A stretch of DNA of 64,000 nt from an uncultured Oleispira sp. (GCA_913061415.1 CAJXUD010000010.1:62001-126000), one strand, 5' to 3'. Positions 8,413 through 18,780 are shown, counted from the stretch's first letter. Program-made: numbers and translations. The notes: generated from the sequence alone by a model not told the origin.

Positions 8413-10038
8413 ATGAGCATACTAAGTTCTGTTGATACCCCTACTGTTAGCATCACTCCTGTACGTCGCGCACTAATCAGCGTTTCAGACAAAACAGGCA
8501 TCGTAGAATTCGCCCGCGCCTTAAGCGCTAATGGCACTGAACTGCTTTCGACTGGCGGTACTTATAAGTTACTGATTGCAGAAGGCATTCCTGCAACAGA
8601 AGTATCCGACTACACCGGTTTCCCAGAAATGATGGATGGCCGCGTTAAAACACTTCACCCAAAGATTCACGGTGGCGTATTGGGTCGTCGTGGTCTTGAT
8701 GACGATGTTATGTCTGAGCACGGTATCAACCCGATCGACCTAGTAATTGTTAACCTATACCCATTTGCGGCAGCAGTAGCCAAACCTGGCTGTACACTTC
8801 CTGATGCAATTGAAAATATCGATATCGGCGGCCCAACAATGGTTCGTTCTGCCGCTAAGAACAACGCACACGTTGGTATCGTAGTAAAAAGTAGTGATTA
8901 CGACAGCATTTTAGCTGAAATCGCTGAGCATAAAGGTCTAACCACTAAGACGCGTTTTGATCTTGCCCTTAAAGCGTTTGAGCATACTTCTCAGTATGAC
9001 GGCATGATTGCTAATTACCTAGGTACGATTAACCTAGAAGCGGAAACCTTGAGCACTGAAGATCGCGTTGCTTTCCCACGCACTTTCAATAGCCAATTCA
9101 CCAAAGCGCAAGACATGCGTTATGGCGAAAACCCGCATCAAAAAGCCGCGTTCTACATCGACGAAGATGCGACTGAAGCGTCTGTTGCTACGGCTAAGCA
9201 GTTGCAAGGTAAAGAGCTTTCGTTCAACAACGTTGCCGATACTGATTCTGCACTTGAGTGTGTTAAGTCTTTCGTTAAGCCCGCTTGTGTCATCGTTAAG
9301 CACGCTAACCCATGTGGTGTTGCGGTTTCTCTGGATGGTATCGGCGAAGCGTACGAGCTTGCTTACGCAACCGATACTGAATCGGCTTTTGGTGGCATCA
9401 TCGCGTTTAACCGCGAATTAGATGGCCCAACGGCTCAGAAAATTGTTGATCGTCAATTCGTTGAAGTGATCATTGCACCTAAAGTAAGCGCAGAAGCGAT
9501 TGCGATTGTTGCCGCTAAAAAGAACGTTCGTCTATTGGAATGTGGCGAATGGGATACTGAAAACCGCGTACAAGATTTTGATTTCAAACGTGTTAACGGT
9601 GGCTTATTAGTTCAAGACCGCGATCAAGGTATGATTACTAAGGCCGATCTTAAAGTTGTAACTAAGCGCCAGCCTACTGAAGCTGAGTTAGATGATATGA
9701 TCTTCGCTTGGAAAGTGGCCAAGTATGTTAAATCTAATGCGATCATCTACGCCAAAGGCCGTCAGACTATCGGTGTTGGCGCAGGCCAAATGAGCCGAAT
9801 TAACTCTGCTCGTATCGCGGGTATCAAAGCGGAGCATGCGGGTCTTGAAGTTGCTGGTTCTGTTATGGCATCGGATGCATTCTTCCCATTCCGTGATGGT
9901 TTGGACAACGCAGCAGCGAATGGCATTAAGGCGGTTATCCAGCCTGGTGGTTCAATGCGTGATGAAGAAGTGATTGCCGCCGCTGATGAAGCTGGCATTG
10001 CAATGGTGTTTACATCAATGCGCCATTTCCGTCATTGA
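8413..10038 (+). CDS. purH: Bifunctional AICAR formyltransferase / IMP cyclohydrolase
   Basis: PurH performs the last two steps of IMP synthesis. The N-terminal MGS-like cyclohydrolase domain starts [12 protein letters not shown] and contains [29 protein letters not shown] and NLYPF. The C-terminal AICARFT domain contains [36 protein letters not shown] and [11 protein letters not shown] start it at ATG 8413, which has CGGAAG just upstream, giving 541 residues. The frame extends to a TTG at 8386, but that adds residues not typical of PurH. purD follows after a terminator, so the two may be separate transcripts. Confidence 0.97.
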   Translation: MSILSSVDTPTVSITPVRRALISVSDKTGIVEFARALSANGTELLSTGGTYKLLIAEGIPATEVSDYTGFPEMMDGRVKTLHPKIHGGVLGRRGLDDDVMSEHGINPIDLVIVNLYPFAAAVAKPGCTLPDAIENIDIGGPTMVRSAAKNNAHVGIVVKSSDYDSILAEIAEHKGLTTKTRFDLALKAFEHTSQYDGMIANYLGTINLEAETLSTEDRVAFPRTFNSQFTKAQDMRYGENPHQKAAFYIDEDATEASVATAKQLQGKELSFNNVADTDSALECVKSFVKPACVIVKHANPCGVAVSLDGIGEAYELAYATDTESAFGGIIAFNRELDGPTAQKIVDRQFVEVIIAPKVSAEAIAIVAAKKNVRLLECGEWDTENRVQDFDFKRVNGGLLVQDRDQGMITKADLKVVTKRQPTEAELDDMIFAWKVAKYVKSNAIIYAKGRQTIGVGAGQMSRINSARIAGIKAEHAGLEVAGSVMASDAFFPFRDGLDNAAANGIKAVIQPGGSMRDEEVIAAADEAGIAMVFTSMRHFRH

Positions 10039-10076
10039 TTCTTTAGAATTAATAGACGCTATTTAACGTAAAAATC

Positions 10077-10110
10077 AAAGCCTGATACTTCATTTGAATA
10101 TCAGGCTTTT
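10077..10110 (+). terminator. Rho-independent terminator of purH
   Basis: AAAGCCTGATA (10077-10087) pairs with TATCAGGCTTTT (10099-10110). It lies 39 bases after the purH stop. Confidence 0.88.
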
Positions 10111-10189
10111 CAGGTTTAAAGTTTTTGTTTTTCTCAAGTTAACTTGATAGTCGAAGTGCGAATGACTTCGGACGAATAAGGAATTTATT

Positions 10190-11479
10190 GTGAAAGTATT
10201 AGTAATTGGTTCAGGCGGCCGTGAGCACGCATTAGGCTGGAAAGCCGTTCAAGCAGACAACGTTGAAAAAGTATTCATCGCGCCAGGCAATGCAGGTTCT
10301 GCAGCGGAAGCCGGTCTTGAAAACGTAGCAATCGACGTTTTAGATTTTGAAGGTCTTGCCAAGTTTGTTGAAGACAATGGCATTGAGCTAACCATCGTTG
10401 GCCCAGAAGCACCGCTTGTTGAAGGTGTTGTTGATTTCTTCGCCGCTCGAGGTCTAAAAGCTTTTGGCCCCTCTAAAGGCGCTGCTCAATTAGAAGGTTC
10501 TAAAGCGTTCACAAAAGATTTCTTAGCCCGTCATCAGATTCCTACTGGGTTCTACGAGAACTTTACTGAAGTTGAGCCTGCGTTGGCTTACATCAATAAA
10601 ATCGGCGCTCCAATTGTGATTAAGGCCGATGGTCTTGCAGCAGGTAAAGGCGTAATCGTTGCTGAAACCATTGCACAAGCAGAAGAAGCGGTTACTGACA
10701 TGCTGTCTGGCAACGCGTTTGGCGAAGCCGGTTGTCGCGTAGTGATTGAAGAATTCTTAGCCGGCGAAGAAGCCAGCTTCATCGTAATGGTTGATGGTAA
10801 GAACGTATTGCCAATGGCAACCAGCCAAGACCACAAACGTGTTGGTGATGGCGATACCGGCCCAAATACCGGCGGTATGGGTGCTTACTCTCCAGCCCCT
10901 GTTGTTACCCCTGAAATTCATGATCGCATCATGAACGAAGTGATTATGCCAACGGTTGAAGGCATGGCCAAAGAAGGCAACGATTACACAGGTTTCTTAT
11001 ACGCGGGTCTTATGATTGATGCTGACGGAACGCCAAAGGTTATTGAATATAACTGTCGTTTTGGTGATCCTGAAACTCAGCCTATCATGATGCGCATGCA
11101 ATCAGATTTGGTTGATTTGTGCCTTGCCGCAATGGACGGTAAGCTAGATCAGAAAGAAACTCGGTGGGATCCACGCCCAGCAGTCGGAATTGTTTTAGCC
11201 GCTGGCGGTTACCCTGCCTCTTACGGTAAAGGCGATGTGATTTCTTTACCTGAAGATGAAGGTACTGATAGCAAAATTTTCCATGCAGGCACGGCAAATA
11301 ATGCCGAAGGTGATATTGTCACTGCCGGTGGTCGTGTACTATGTGCCACAGCTTTGGGCAATTCTGTAACAGATGCTCAGCAGCACGCTTATGTATTAGC
11401 GAAAAAAGTAAGCTGGAATGGCATGTTTATGCGTAACGATATTGCTTACCGTGCAATCGCTCGCGAGCAAGGCGAATAA
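10190..11479 (+). CDS. purD: Phosphoribosylamine-glycine ligase (GAR synthetase)
   Basis: PurD ligates glycine to phosphoribosylamine using ATP, an early step of purine synthesis. The 429-residue ATP-grasp protein shows the N-terminal VLVIGSGGREHALGWK motif, GPEAPLVEGVVDFF, the ATP-grasp glycine loop KADGLAAGKGVIVA, DHKRVGDGDTGPNTGGMGAYSP and the metal-binding YNCRFGDPETQP. It starts with GTG, preceded by AAGGAA at good spacing. The next gene on the same strand is the sensor kinase, with no clear terminator between. Confidence 0.97.
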   Translation: MKVLVIGSGGREHALGWKAVQADNVEKVFIAPGNAGSAAEAGLENVAIDVLDFEGLAKFVEDNGIELTIVGPEAPLVEGVVDFFAARGLKAFGPSKGAAQLEGSKAFTKDFLARHQIPTGFYENFTEVEPALAYINKIGAPIVIKADGLAAGKGVIVAETIAQAEEAVTDMLSGNAFGEAGCRVVIEEFLAGEEASFIVMVDGKNVLPMATSQDHKRVGDGDTGPNTGGMGAYSPAPVVTPEIHDRIMNEVIMPTVEGMAKEGNDYTGFLYAGLMIDADGTPKVIEYNCRFGDPETQPIMMRMQSDLVDLCLAAMDGKLDQKETRWDPRPAVGIVLAAGGYPASYGKGDVISLPEDEGTDSKIFHAGTANNAEGDIVTAGGRVLCATALGNSVTDAQQHAYVLAKKVSWNGMFMRNDIAYRAIAREQGE

Positions 11480-11519
11480 AAGCCTTAGTGCCGTGCAAAT
11501 TAATATAATGTAATCAGTG

Positions 11520-13898
11520 ATGGAACGTTCACAAATGAGTATTAAAAGATTTCTTTTACTAAGTTTGTTTTGGATGTTCTCCACTTTTCCCGCATTAGTT
11601 TTGAGCACAAGCAGTCAGGCAGCACCCGCTATTATGCTGCCTGATTCTTCTTTTGATTTACAGATCACGTCCTACCTAGCGATTTTTGAAGATAAGACAA
11701 ACAGCCTGACCATTGATGATATTTTAACCCGCAGCGCTCAATATAAATTTAATTCACACCATGATGACAATCTACGTTTTGGCTTAACAAGCTCGCATTA
11801 TTGGTTACGATTCAGTATTACTAATCCGCACCCAGACGATCAGAGTTTGGTACTGAGCATTAGTGACAACAGTTTAGAAAATATTAATTTCTATGAATAC
11901 AAAGCGGGTCAGCTGTACCATCAAAGTTCTGGTGCACTCACCAAGTACAAAGCTCAAGGCAGTCAGCGCCAAGCTTACCCTTTCTTAATTAAGTTAGAGG
12001 CTAAAAAGAATCAAACGTATTTCATAAAAATTAATTCAAAAAACGCGATTAATTCTATTGTACGCCTTCAATCTAATGATCAGTTTTTACAAAGCCAGCA
12101 ATTTGAATTCACGGTTTTGGGTATGGCCCTTGGCTGGGTATTAGCAACCGCTGCATTTTTTATGTTTATTTGGCATTTTTATCGCTTCCACATTACTTTA
12201 ATTTCAGCACTTTATTGCATCAGTATTTTTATTTTCATCCCGTCGTTTCAAGGGCAGTGGGCAACTTGGTTTCCTCAGAGCCAGATCTGGAAAAATGAAA
12301 TCACTCTAATCAGTGTCATGGCTTCTGTAGTACTTCAAATATTACTGACCCTAAAATTGAATTGGACGACAGACAATACTCGAAACATAAAGCGCTGCCT
12401 AAAAACCCTCTTGGTGTTCAATGTTGCAACAACCCTGATCTATTTATTTTTACCTTCGGGGGTTATGTCTCTACTATCACTATCGACGATTGTGATTTCC
12501 AATATCGTACTGATTTTTATTCTATTGTTTGCAAAAAGTGAGCATGAACGAGCACAGTTCTTTTTATTAATTGGTCACAACGTCATAGCCTTTGGCATAC
12601 TACTGAGCATCCTTACGACTCATAACTTTTTGGCATTTGATTTTCTGCATGCTTGGGCAGCCATCATCCTGCCTCTAACCATGATCATTTGTACGATATT
12701 TGCGAACTTAAGCGTCATTAAACTCTATCGAGAAAAGCGTGAGCAGCAGGTTAATAGTAGCGATATTATTTTACCGGAGCTGCTAGCCAAACTAGGACAT
12801 GAGTTCCGCACCCCCATTAACGGCGTCATGGGAATGAGTGAATTATTATCCGATACGCACCTGACGCATACTCAACGCGATTACTTAGAAACCATTAGTC
12901 TTGCAGGCCGCGATTTACTTCACCTTGTTAGTGAGATGTCTGATTTCGCCAAGCTTCAGAGTGGCCGCATTAACCTTGACCACCGCGCCTTTGATTTAAC
13001 CAACTGCCTGACTCAGTGTATGAATCGCTATCAGCAGGAAGCAAATCGAAAGCAAATTGAGCTGGTACTCGACATTGCTGACGATATATCTCCACGCTTA
13101 TTAGGCGATAAATACCGCCTACAAACCATTGTTACCAACTTGATCGCTCAATCATTACGCCATACTGAAAGTGGTGAGCTAGAGCTCAAAGTATTCCGAG
13201 TCGGCTCTAATAAACACAGTGGCATTTTCTTTCAGGTTCAACTTTCAGGCAGTCTAATTGAGCACGACGAGCTGCGTCGTTTATTCCGCACCATGGCGGG
13301 TCCTCAAGAGCCGTTCACTAATATTAATCTTGATCAAGGCTTAGGCCTGATCATTGTGAAGCGCTTAGTAAGCTTAATGGATGGCTCTATTGAAGTTGAA
13401 ACCCTAACGCACCATGGCTGTTCTATTACGCTATTTTTGCCGATTGAAGAAGAGTTAACTGAACGCATAGAAGAAGACGCCGACCTGCTTACTGGCCAAC
13501 GCATTTTAATTGTGGATGATAATAGTACCTTCCGTGGCGTAATCGAGAAGCAAGTTAAGCGCTGGGGTATGCGAGCAGACAGTACCTATAGTGGCAAAGA
13601 AGCGCTGGCTTTAATGCGTAATAAATCGAATATCTCTGAGCCTTACGACTATATTGTAATTGATCACGACATGCCGATAATGAATGGCATTCAGTTAACC
13701 GAACGTCTAATGGCTGATAGTGATATTGAACCAAAGCCTATGCGCATCATGCTAACGGGCTTAGGCATCGGCAGTGCTAACCAAGAAGCTAAAGAAGCTG
13801 GTATTCAAAAAGTCATTAATAAACCGGTTAGCGGCCGCCACTTAAAAGAAGTATTATTAGACTTTCATAAGCTGACTAATCCGATGTCTATGAAATAA
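11520..13898 (+). CDS. 7TMR-DISM hybrid sensor kinase at the RetS position, with degenerate ATP-binding domain
   Basis: The roughly 792-residue protein has a signal peptide, a periplasmic 7TMR-DISMED2 sensor domain (about 40-185), seven membrane helices (about 195-400) and a HisKA domain with His427 in GHEFRTP. Then come an HATPase-like domain (about 515-645) and one receiver domain (about 660-785, Asp715 in IDHDMP). The ATP-binding boxes are eroded. The N-box reads NLIAQ, with Gln544 where the Mg-binding Asn should be, and the usual DTGxG reads LSGSL at 575-579; only the later GLGL box is normal. In Pseudomonas the gene after purD is retS, which has two receivers; this one has a single receiver like LadS. 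It may act by partner binding or as a phosphatase (inference). Starts at 11517 (GTG) and 11535 are alternatives. Confidence 0.85.
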   Translation: MERSQMSIKRFLLLSLFWMFSTFPALVLSTSSQAAPAIMLPDSSFDLQITSYLAIFEDKTNSLTIDDILTRSAQYKFNSHHDDNLRFGLTSSHYWLRFSITNPHPDDQSLVLSISDNSLENINFYEYKAGQLYHQSSGALTKYKAQGSQRQAYPFLIKLEAKKNQTYFIKINSKNAINSIVRLQSNDQFLQSQQFEFTVLGMALGWVLATAAFFMFIWHFYRFHITLISALYCISIFIFIPSFQGQWATWFPQSQIWKNEITLISVMASVVLQILLTLKLNWTTDNTRNIKRCLKTLLVFNVATTLIYLFLPSGVMSLLSLSTIVISNIVLIFILLFAKSEHERAQFFLLIGHNVIAFGILLSILTTHNFLAFDFLHAWAAIILPLTMIICTIFANLSVIKLYREKREQQVNSSDIILPELLAKLGHEFRTPINGVMGMSELLSDTHLTHTQRDYLETISLAGRDLLHLVSEMSDFAKLQSGRINLDHRAFDLTNCLTQCMNRYQQEANRKQIELVLDIADDISPRLLGDKYRLQTIVTNLIAQSLRHTESGELELKVFRVGSNKHSGIFFQVQLSGSLIEHDELRRLFRTMAGPQEPFTNINLDQGLGLIIVKRLVSLMDGSIEVETLTHHGCSITLFLPIEEELTERIEEDADLLTGQRILIVDDNSTFRGVIEKQVKRWGMRADSTYSGKEALALMRNKSNISEPYDYIVIDHDMPIMNGIQLTERLMADSDIEPKPMRIMLTGLGIGSANQEAKEAGIQKVINKPVSGRHLKEVLLDFHKLTNPMSMK

Positions 13899-13904
13899 TA
13901 CGCT

Positions 13905-13928
13905 AGGCCTGTTTTCATCAGGCCTTTC
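13905..13928 (+). terminator. Terminator after the hybrid kinase
   Basis: AGGCCTG (13905-13911) pairs with CAGGCCT (13919-13925), loop TTTTCAT. Only a short T-run follows. Confidence 0.7.
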
Positions 13929-13994
13929 GCGTAACATAATATAATCTTAAATTTATTCAGCAATGCGCTCATTTAAACAATAGGTTGATTTCTC

Positions 13995-14636
13995 ATGCGT
14001 CACTTATCACCATTCGACAAGTTTATTCATAATGCTGACCTTGCGCTACGCACTCTTATTCCAGGCGCGGCCAATAAGCAGCGCCCCTCTCCGGCATCTA
14101 TCGACTCAACACATTACGAGATGGATGATCAAGAGCGTAAACACGCCGCGGGCTTAATGCGCATTAATCATACGGGTGAAGTATGCGCTCAGGCCCTATA
14201 CCAAGGCCAAGCGCTGACTGCTAAGCTTCCGGAAGTTCGTGAAGCGATGGATGAAGCCGCCGCCGAAGAAATTGACCACCTTGTTTGGTGTGAAGATCGC
14301 ATCACTCAGCTAGGCAGCCATACCAGTGTCTTAAATCCTGCGTTTTATGGCTTATCATTTGGTATTGGCGCACTGGCCGGTGCGGTTAGCGATAAAGTGA
14401 GCTTAGGTTTTGTAGCAGAGACCGAGCGCCAAGTGTGTAAACATCTAACAGAACACATGACTTCACTACCAAAACAAGATGAGAAGAGTAAGAAGATTCT
14501 TCTACAGATGCTAGACGACGAAGCAAAACACGCAACGGCAGCCATTGATGCTGGCGGGCATAAGTTTCCTTTGCCAGTGCGTGCTGTAATGACTGGTTTG
14601 AGCAAGGTCATGACGAAGAGTGTTTATAAGCTTTAA
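13995..14636 (+). CDS. coq7: Coq7-type demethoxyubiquinone hydroxylase
   Basis: The 213-residue di-iron carboxylate protein hydroxylates the quinone ring in a late step of ubiquinone synthesis. Iron-ligand motifs of the family are visible: [41 protein letters not shown] and [11 protein letters not shown]. This is the Coq7 form used by Pseudomonas and relatives in place of the flavin enzyme UbiF. It stands alone and converges on ilvIH. Confidence 0.95.
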   Translation: MRHLSPFDKFIHNADLALRTLIPGAANKQRPSPASIDSTHYEMDDQERKHAAGLMRINHTGEVCAQALYQGQALTAKLPEVREAMDEAAAEEIDHLVWCEDRITQLGSHTSVLNPAFYGLSFGIGALAGAVSDKVSLGFVAETERQVCKHLTEHMTSLPKQDEKSKKILLQMLDDEAKHATAAIDAGGHKFPLPVRAVMTGLSKVMTKSVYKL

Positions 14637-14668
14637 GCGCTCACTCGAAAGTCTAAATAGCACGCATA

Positions 14669-14703
14669 AAAAAGCCCAAACCGAATAAAAGATTTGGGCT
14701 TTC
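14669..14703. terminator. Bidirectional terminator between coq7 and ilvH
   Basis: AAAGCCCAAA (14671-14680) pairs with TTTGGGCTTT (14693-14702). A-runs and T-runs flank both sides, so it can serve the convergent coq7 and ilvIH transcripts. Confidence 0.85.
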
Positions 14704-14730
14704 ATCTTGAAAACGCTTAGCTCAATAGAA

Positions 14731-15234
14731 CTATAAACTAAGTACTTTCTCACCGCGTGAAATACCAGATACTCCAGTACGTACGGTTTCTAATACACAG
14801 CTTGGGCCAATGGCTTCAATGAATGCCGCTAGCTTGTCAGAGGTGCCTGTTAGCTGAACCGTATAAACACTGCTGCTAATATCAACAACCTGACCACGGA
14901 ACACATCCGCAGTACGTTTGATTTCAGCGCGCTGAGCGCCAACAGCTTTCACCTTAATCAACATCAGTTCGCGCTCAATGTGCGGACCTTCTGTTAGATT
15001 AACCAGCTTAACCACTTCAATAAGACGGTTTAGCTGCTTGGTGATTTGCTCAACCTTGCTCTCATTACCAATCGTTGTCATGGTAAGACGAGATAAAGTT
15101 TCATCTTCTGTAGGTGCAACCGTTAAGGTTTCAATGTTATATCCGCGCTGAGCAAACAAGCCAACAACACGAGACAAAGCACCCGGTTCGTTTTCCAACA
15201 GAATGGAAATAATGTGACGTTGTGACTGACTCAT
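14731..15234 (-). CDS. ilvH: Acetolactate synthase small (regulatory) subunit
   Basis: IlvH is the valine-sensing regulatory subunit of acetohydroxyacid synthase. It starts MSQSQRHIISILLENEPGALSRVVGLF, an ACT domain with the GALSRVVGLF effector-site segment; a second ACT-like half follows (167 residues). ATG 15234 overlaps the ilvI stop by one base (TAATG), which favours it over a longer frame beginning inside ilvI. The coupling matches the conserved ilvIH operon. Confidence 0.96.
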   Translation of the reverse strand: MSQSQRHIISILLENEPGALSRVVGLFAQRGYNIETLTVAPTEDETLSRLTMTTIGNESKVEQITKQLNRLIEVVKLVNLTEGPHIERELMLIKVKAVGAQRAEIKRTADVFRGQVVDISSSVYTVQLTGTSDKLAAFIEAIGPSCVLETVRTGVSGISRGEKVLSL

Positions 15235-16958
15235 TATGTACGCTCCGTTTTGTTCAACCACATATCGCGCATAGAGCCTAGTGGCACCTGCATTGGATAT
15301 ACGTGTTCTTTTTCATCAACTTTAACGTCTAGGAAAACCAAACGATCGTTGTACTTATTGAAGGTATCTTCTAATGCCTGTGGCAACTCATCGCGATTAG
15401 TAACGCGAATACCAACGTGACCATAAGCTTCAACCAACTTAACGAAATCAGGTAGTGATTCCATGTAAGAGCTTGAGTGACGACCTTCATAATTCATGTC
15501 TTGCCACTGGCGAACCATGCCTAGAGAACCGTTATTCAAACATAAAATCTTCACTGGAATACCGTACTGCAAGCAGGTCGATAATTCCTGAATGTTCATC
15601 TGAATAGAACCCTCACCCGTCACACAAACAACCTTGTCTTCTGGGAAGTTCATTTTGATGCCCATCGCCGCTGGGAAACCAAAACCCATGGTGCCTAAGC
15701 CACCTGAGTTGATCCACTTATTTGGGTCATCAAATTTGTAGTACTGCGCCGCAAACATCTGATGTTGACCAACGTCTGAAGTTACATAGGCTTTGCCTTC
15801 TGTTGCTTCATACATCGCTTCAATAACTTCTTGAGGCTTCATTAGTCCATCTTCGTTTTTGTCATAGCGCATGCCATGACGAGGACGCCAATCGTTTATA
15901 CGCTTCCACCAGCTAGCCAGTGCTTCAGCATCAATGGTTTCATCACTGCTTCTAATCAAGGCCAACATATCATCTAAAACAGATCCTACTGGTCCAACAA
16001 TCGGCACATCAGCAGTAATGGTTTTAGAGATAGACGATGGGTCGATATCGATGTGAATAATTTTTGCATCTGGGCAAAACTTGCCTGTTGCATTGGTTAC
16101 GCGATCGTCAAAACGCGCACCAATCGCAATGATCAAATCGGCATGGTGCATAGTAACGTTTGCTTCATACGTACCGTGCATTCCCAGCATACCCAAGAAA
16201 CGCTCATCGGTTCCTGGAAAAGCACCCAAGCCCATTAGCGTATTGGTTACAGGAAAACCTAACTCATCAACCAACTCACGAAGTTTATCTGAACTCTTAT
16301 CCAGAACAACACCACCACCGGTATAGATAATTGGGCGTTTTGCTTCAAAAATCATATCCACAGCTTTCTTAATCTGGCCCGAGTGGCCACGCTGTGGTGG
16401 AGAGTAAGAACGAATCTTCACTTTCTTCGGATAGTTATATTCGAAGCGCTCGTTCGGCATGGTCATGTCTTTTGGCAGGTCGATAACAACCGGACCAGGA
16501 CGACCTGTTTCAGCAATATGGAATGCCTTAGCAATGATCTCTGGAATATCAACAGGATCGGTTACACGGAAACTGTGCTTAACGATTGGACGGGCAATAC
16601 CCAGCATGTCAGTCTCTTGGAACGCATCATCACCAATTAGGTGCGAAGGAACCTGGCCGCAAATAACAACCATAGGAATAGAGTCAGTCTGAGCCGTCGC
16701 AATACCGGTTACGGTATTCGTTGCGCCAGGACCCGATGTCACCATGACCACACCTGCTTTACCCGTAGCACGAGCAAAACCGTCAGCCATGTGAGCAGCT
16801 GCTTGCTCGTGACGGACGAGTACATGTTTCACGTGGCTTTGCTTATAAACCGCATCATATACGTGTAACAAGGAGCCACCTGGGTAGCCATAAATATACT
16901 CAACACCAGAATCGTGCAAAGCACGAACTAGCATGTCACCGCCGGAAAGTAATTCCAC
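15234..16958 (-). CDS. ilvI: Acetolactate synthase large (catalytic) subunit
   Basis: This thiamine-diphosphate enzyme condenses pyruvate into acetolactate or acetohydroxybutyrate, the first common step of branched-chain amino acid synthesis. It shows YGYPGGSLLHVYDA, RHEQAAAHMADGFARATGK with the catalytic Glu, VTSGPGATNTVTGIATAQ, and the ThDP motif (VTGEGSIQMNIQELST, then LNNGSLGMVRQWQ). I chose GTG 16958, because GAGGA lies 7 bases upstream and the resulting 574 residues match the family. The frame is open to 16997 but the extra residues look non-native. Confidence 0.95.
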   Translation of the reverse strand: MELLSGGDMLVRALHDSGVEYIYGYPGGSLLHVYDAVYKQSHVKHVLVRHEQAAAHMADGFARATGKAGVVMVTSGPGATNTVTGIATAQTDSIPMVVICGQVPSHLIGDDAFQETDMLGIARPIVKHSFRVTDPVDIPEIIAKAFHIAETGRPGPVVIDLPKDMTMPNERFEYNYPKKVKIRSYSPPQRGHSGQIKKAVDMIFEAKRPIIYTGGGVVLDKSSDKLRELVDELGFPVTNTLMGLGAFPGTDERFLGMLGMHGTYEANVTMHHADLIIAIGARFDDRVTNATGKFCPDAKIIHIDIDPSSISKTITADVPIVGPVGSVLDDMLALIRSSDETIDAEALASWWKRINDWRPRHGMRYDKNEDGLMKPQEVIEAMYEATEGKAYVTSDVGQHQMFAAQYYKFDDPNKWINSGGLGTMGFGFPAAMGIKMNFPEDKVVCVTGEGSIQMNIQELSTCLQYGIPVKILCLNNGSLGMVRQWQDMNYEGRHSSSYMESLPDFVKLVEAYGHVGIRVTNRDELPQALEDTFNKYNDRLVFLDVKVDEKEHVYPMQVPLGSMRDMWLNKTERT

Positions 16959-17442
16959 CGAACTATCCTCTATATTATCGATAATCGAATGTATCATTAG
17001 ACTTTATTTGGCGTAGCCATCATTCGTTGATGTCACGCTTGTCGCTAAGACGATAAAACTCTAATGTATAATTTTTAAACAGAACGTCGCAGCTAACAGC
17101 ACACCTAAAATTAACACTACTGTGCTTATCTTTGATTAACAACAGAGCATCATAGCCACGAGTTTAAAGACTGGATGATCGATTCTTGGTCAATCACCGT
17201 ATGATTCTCGTCTTGGTCTTAAAACAAGAATCAGAGGTGAACACAGGGGATAACCTATTCACGCTCTTAACTATCTTTTCTCACAACACGTCGGTGATCG
17301 GCCCGAAATCTAGCATGACGAAAAGTCGCGTAATTCTGCCATTTTACCAGCGTTTGTCAATACAATAGTGTGATAATCCCTTGACAAAATAAGCAGGATA
17401 ACTGAATGTGAATTGAACGAGTTTTGAATCAAGAGATTTTTT
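16959..17442. other. 484-bp divergent intergenic region, ilvI / DUF4124 gene
   Basis: The region must hold both promoters. I see no T-box, no leader peptide on the ilvI strand and no clear attenuator. A TTGACA at 17381-17386 points towards the DUF4124 gene but has no good -10 at the right distance. GATTCTTG (17181-17188) and CAAGAATC (17225-17232) form a loose inverted repeat. Confidence 0.4.
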
Positions 17443-17895
17443 ATGTCTTCGCGCTTTTCCAGCACCGCTATATTCTTAGGCCTAATGGCTAGCATTATGA
17501 TGTCACCAAGCCAGGCTGCAAAAATTTATCACTGGGTCGATGAAAATGGCCGATCGCATTACAGTGAAAATCTACCGCATAACACAGAGGCCAAAGCTCT
17601 CTCGATTAAAGCAACAGGAAAGGGCTCTGCAGGCAGTGCGAGCACCACCAAAACAGATACTAAAGCGCAAAAGCCGACGACAACTGAAAATACAGAGAAA
17701 ACCCTAGTCGTTGAATACAGCCCTGAAGAACAAGCTAAATACTGCCAACAATCTCGAGATTTACTGGCGAATATGAACGGCAGTACTCAGCGCCGATTCA
17801 AGCAGGAAGACGGTTCTTACCGAAAACTGGAACAGTCTGAAATAGCAGATTATCAATCGCAAGCCCAAGAAGGCATTAAGAACTACTGTAAATAA
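17443..17895 (+). CDS. Exported DUF4124 protein
   Basis: The 150-residue protein has a signal peptide (about 1-25, cleavage after SQA) followed at once by a DUF4124 domain (KIYHWVDENGRSHYSENLP). A Thr/Lys/Ala-rich low-complexity linker (about 60-90) and a short C-terminal helical region with two Cys complete it. DUF4124 proteins are small periplasmic or envelope proteins of unknown function. It is monocistronic between ilvI and pgeF. Confidence 0.8.
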   Translation: MSSRFSSTAIFLGLMASIMMSPSQAAKIYHWVDENGRSHYSENLPHNTEAKALSIKATGKGSAGSASTTKTDTKAQKPTTTENTEKTLVVEYSPEEQAKYCQQSRDLLANMNGSTQRRFKQEDGSYRKLEQSEIADYQSQAQEGIKNYCK

Positions 17896-17931
17896 CGTTT
17901 GAATTTTTTGATCGCGCTTATTTAGAATTTA

Positions 17932-17951
17932 GCGGGATATCACGATCCCGC
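17932..17951. terminator. Stem-loop between convergent DUF4124 gene and pgeF
   Basis: GCGGGAT (17932-17938) pairs with ATCCCGC (17945-17951). It overlaps the last codons of pgeF and lacks a strong T-run, so terminator function is tentative. Confidence 0.5.
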
Positions 17952-18722
17952 CAGCCAAATAAGGCTGGCCTGACGACCCGTCACCGCTTGGCGTCGATAA
18001 CTAAAAAATCGATGCTCATTGTGTTGATCTAACGTCGAAAACGTACAAAGCGTTTCATCTCCATAAACACCTGCAATACCTAAGTGCTCTAACTGCAATC
18101 TCGCCAGACGATATAGATTGGCCTGTAAGCGGTCGCCCTGACCCGCCATAAAGCATTGCTCATCTGCCCAGCTCTGACCCTCATCAAAATACTCAAAAGC
18201 CAGCCTAACATCTGGGCCAACCTCGAATGCAGCTTGCGATATCGCGGGACCAAGCCAAGCGATGACTTGGTTCGCCTTTATGCCATTGTTTACAAACGAT
18301 GTCAGAGTATTGGCTAATACACCTTGTGCAAGGCCTCGCCATCCGGCATGAGCGGCCGCCACCTGCCGACCTTGAAGATCACAAAATAAAACAGGTAAAC
18401 AATCCGCCGTCATAACCGCACAGCCTAAAGCGGGTGTTTGAGTAAAAGTGGCATCGGCCTTTATGGAGTTTTCAACGAGGTGCGCATCAGGGCAATCAGT
18501 ACCATGGACCTGCTGCAGCCAACGAATTTCTTGACAGCCATGTGCATAATCGAGCAGTTGCTGGCGATTATGGGTGACACAATTTGGGTGATCATTCACA
18601 TGTTCACCCAAATTCAAAGAATGATAAGGGGAAAGACTATGTCCTACACCCGCAGCGGATACCTCACGTTCAGTCGCCAATGCTTTTACATTATCGGGGG
18701 CTGGCCATTGAGGTATTATCAT
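17940..18722 (-). CDS. pgeF: PgeF/YfiH multicopper-oxidase-like peptidoglycan editing factor
   Basis: The 260-residue protein is of the laccase-domain (DUF152) family, reported as a purine nucleoside phosphorylase/deaminase and, in E. coli, as a factor removing wrongly built UDP-MurNAc-serine. Metal-site motifs are visible: GVGHSLSPYHSLNLG, VMTADCLPVLFCD with the Cys ligand, and AAHAGWRGLAQGVL with the His ligand. It follows rluD, the usual rluD-pgeF order. Confidence 0.93.
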   Translation of the reverse strand: MIIPQWPAPDNVKALATEREVSAAGVGHSLSPYHSLNLGEHVNDHPNCVTHNRQQLLDYAHGCQEIRWLQQVHGTDCPDAHLVENSIKADATFTQTPALGCAVMTADCLPVLFCDLQGRQVAAAHAGWRGLAQGVLANTLTSFVNNGIKANQVIAWLGPAISQAAFEVGPDVRLAFEYFDEGQSWADEQCFMAGQGDRLQANLYRLARLQLEHLGIAGVYGDETLCTFSTLDQHNEHRFFSYRRQAVTGRQASLIWLAGS

Positions 18723-18780
18723 GCGCTGCTCTTTTGATTAAATATAACTAGGTAGGCTAGTTAAATTAGTCATCTAGTTA

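Noticed and set aside
17186-17368. Short plus-strand frame beginning with a Leu/Val-rich stretch (MILVLVLK), like an ilv leader peptide
   Set aside because: It reads away from ilvI, has no terminator-antiterminator pair and no ribosome site, so it cannot attenuate ilvIH.
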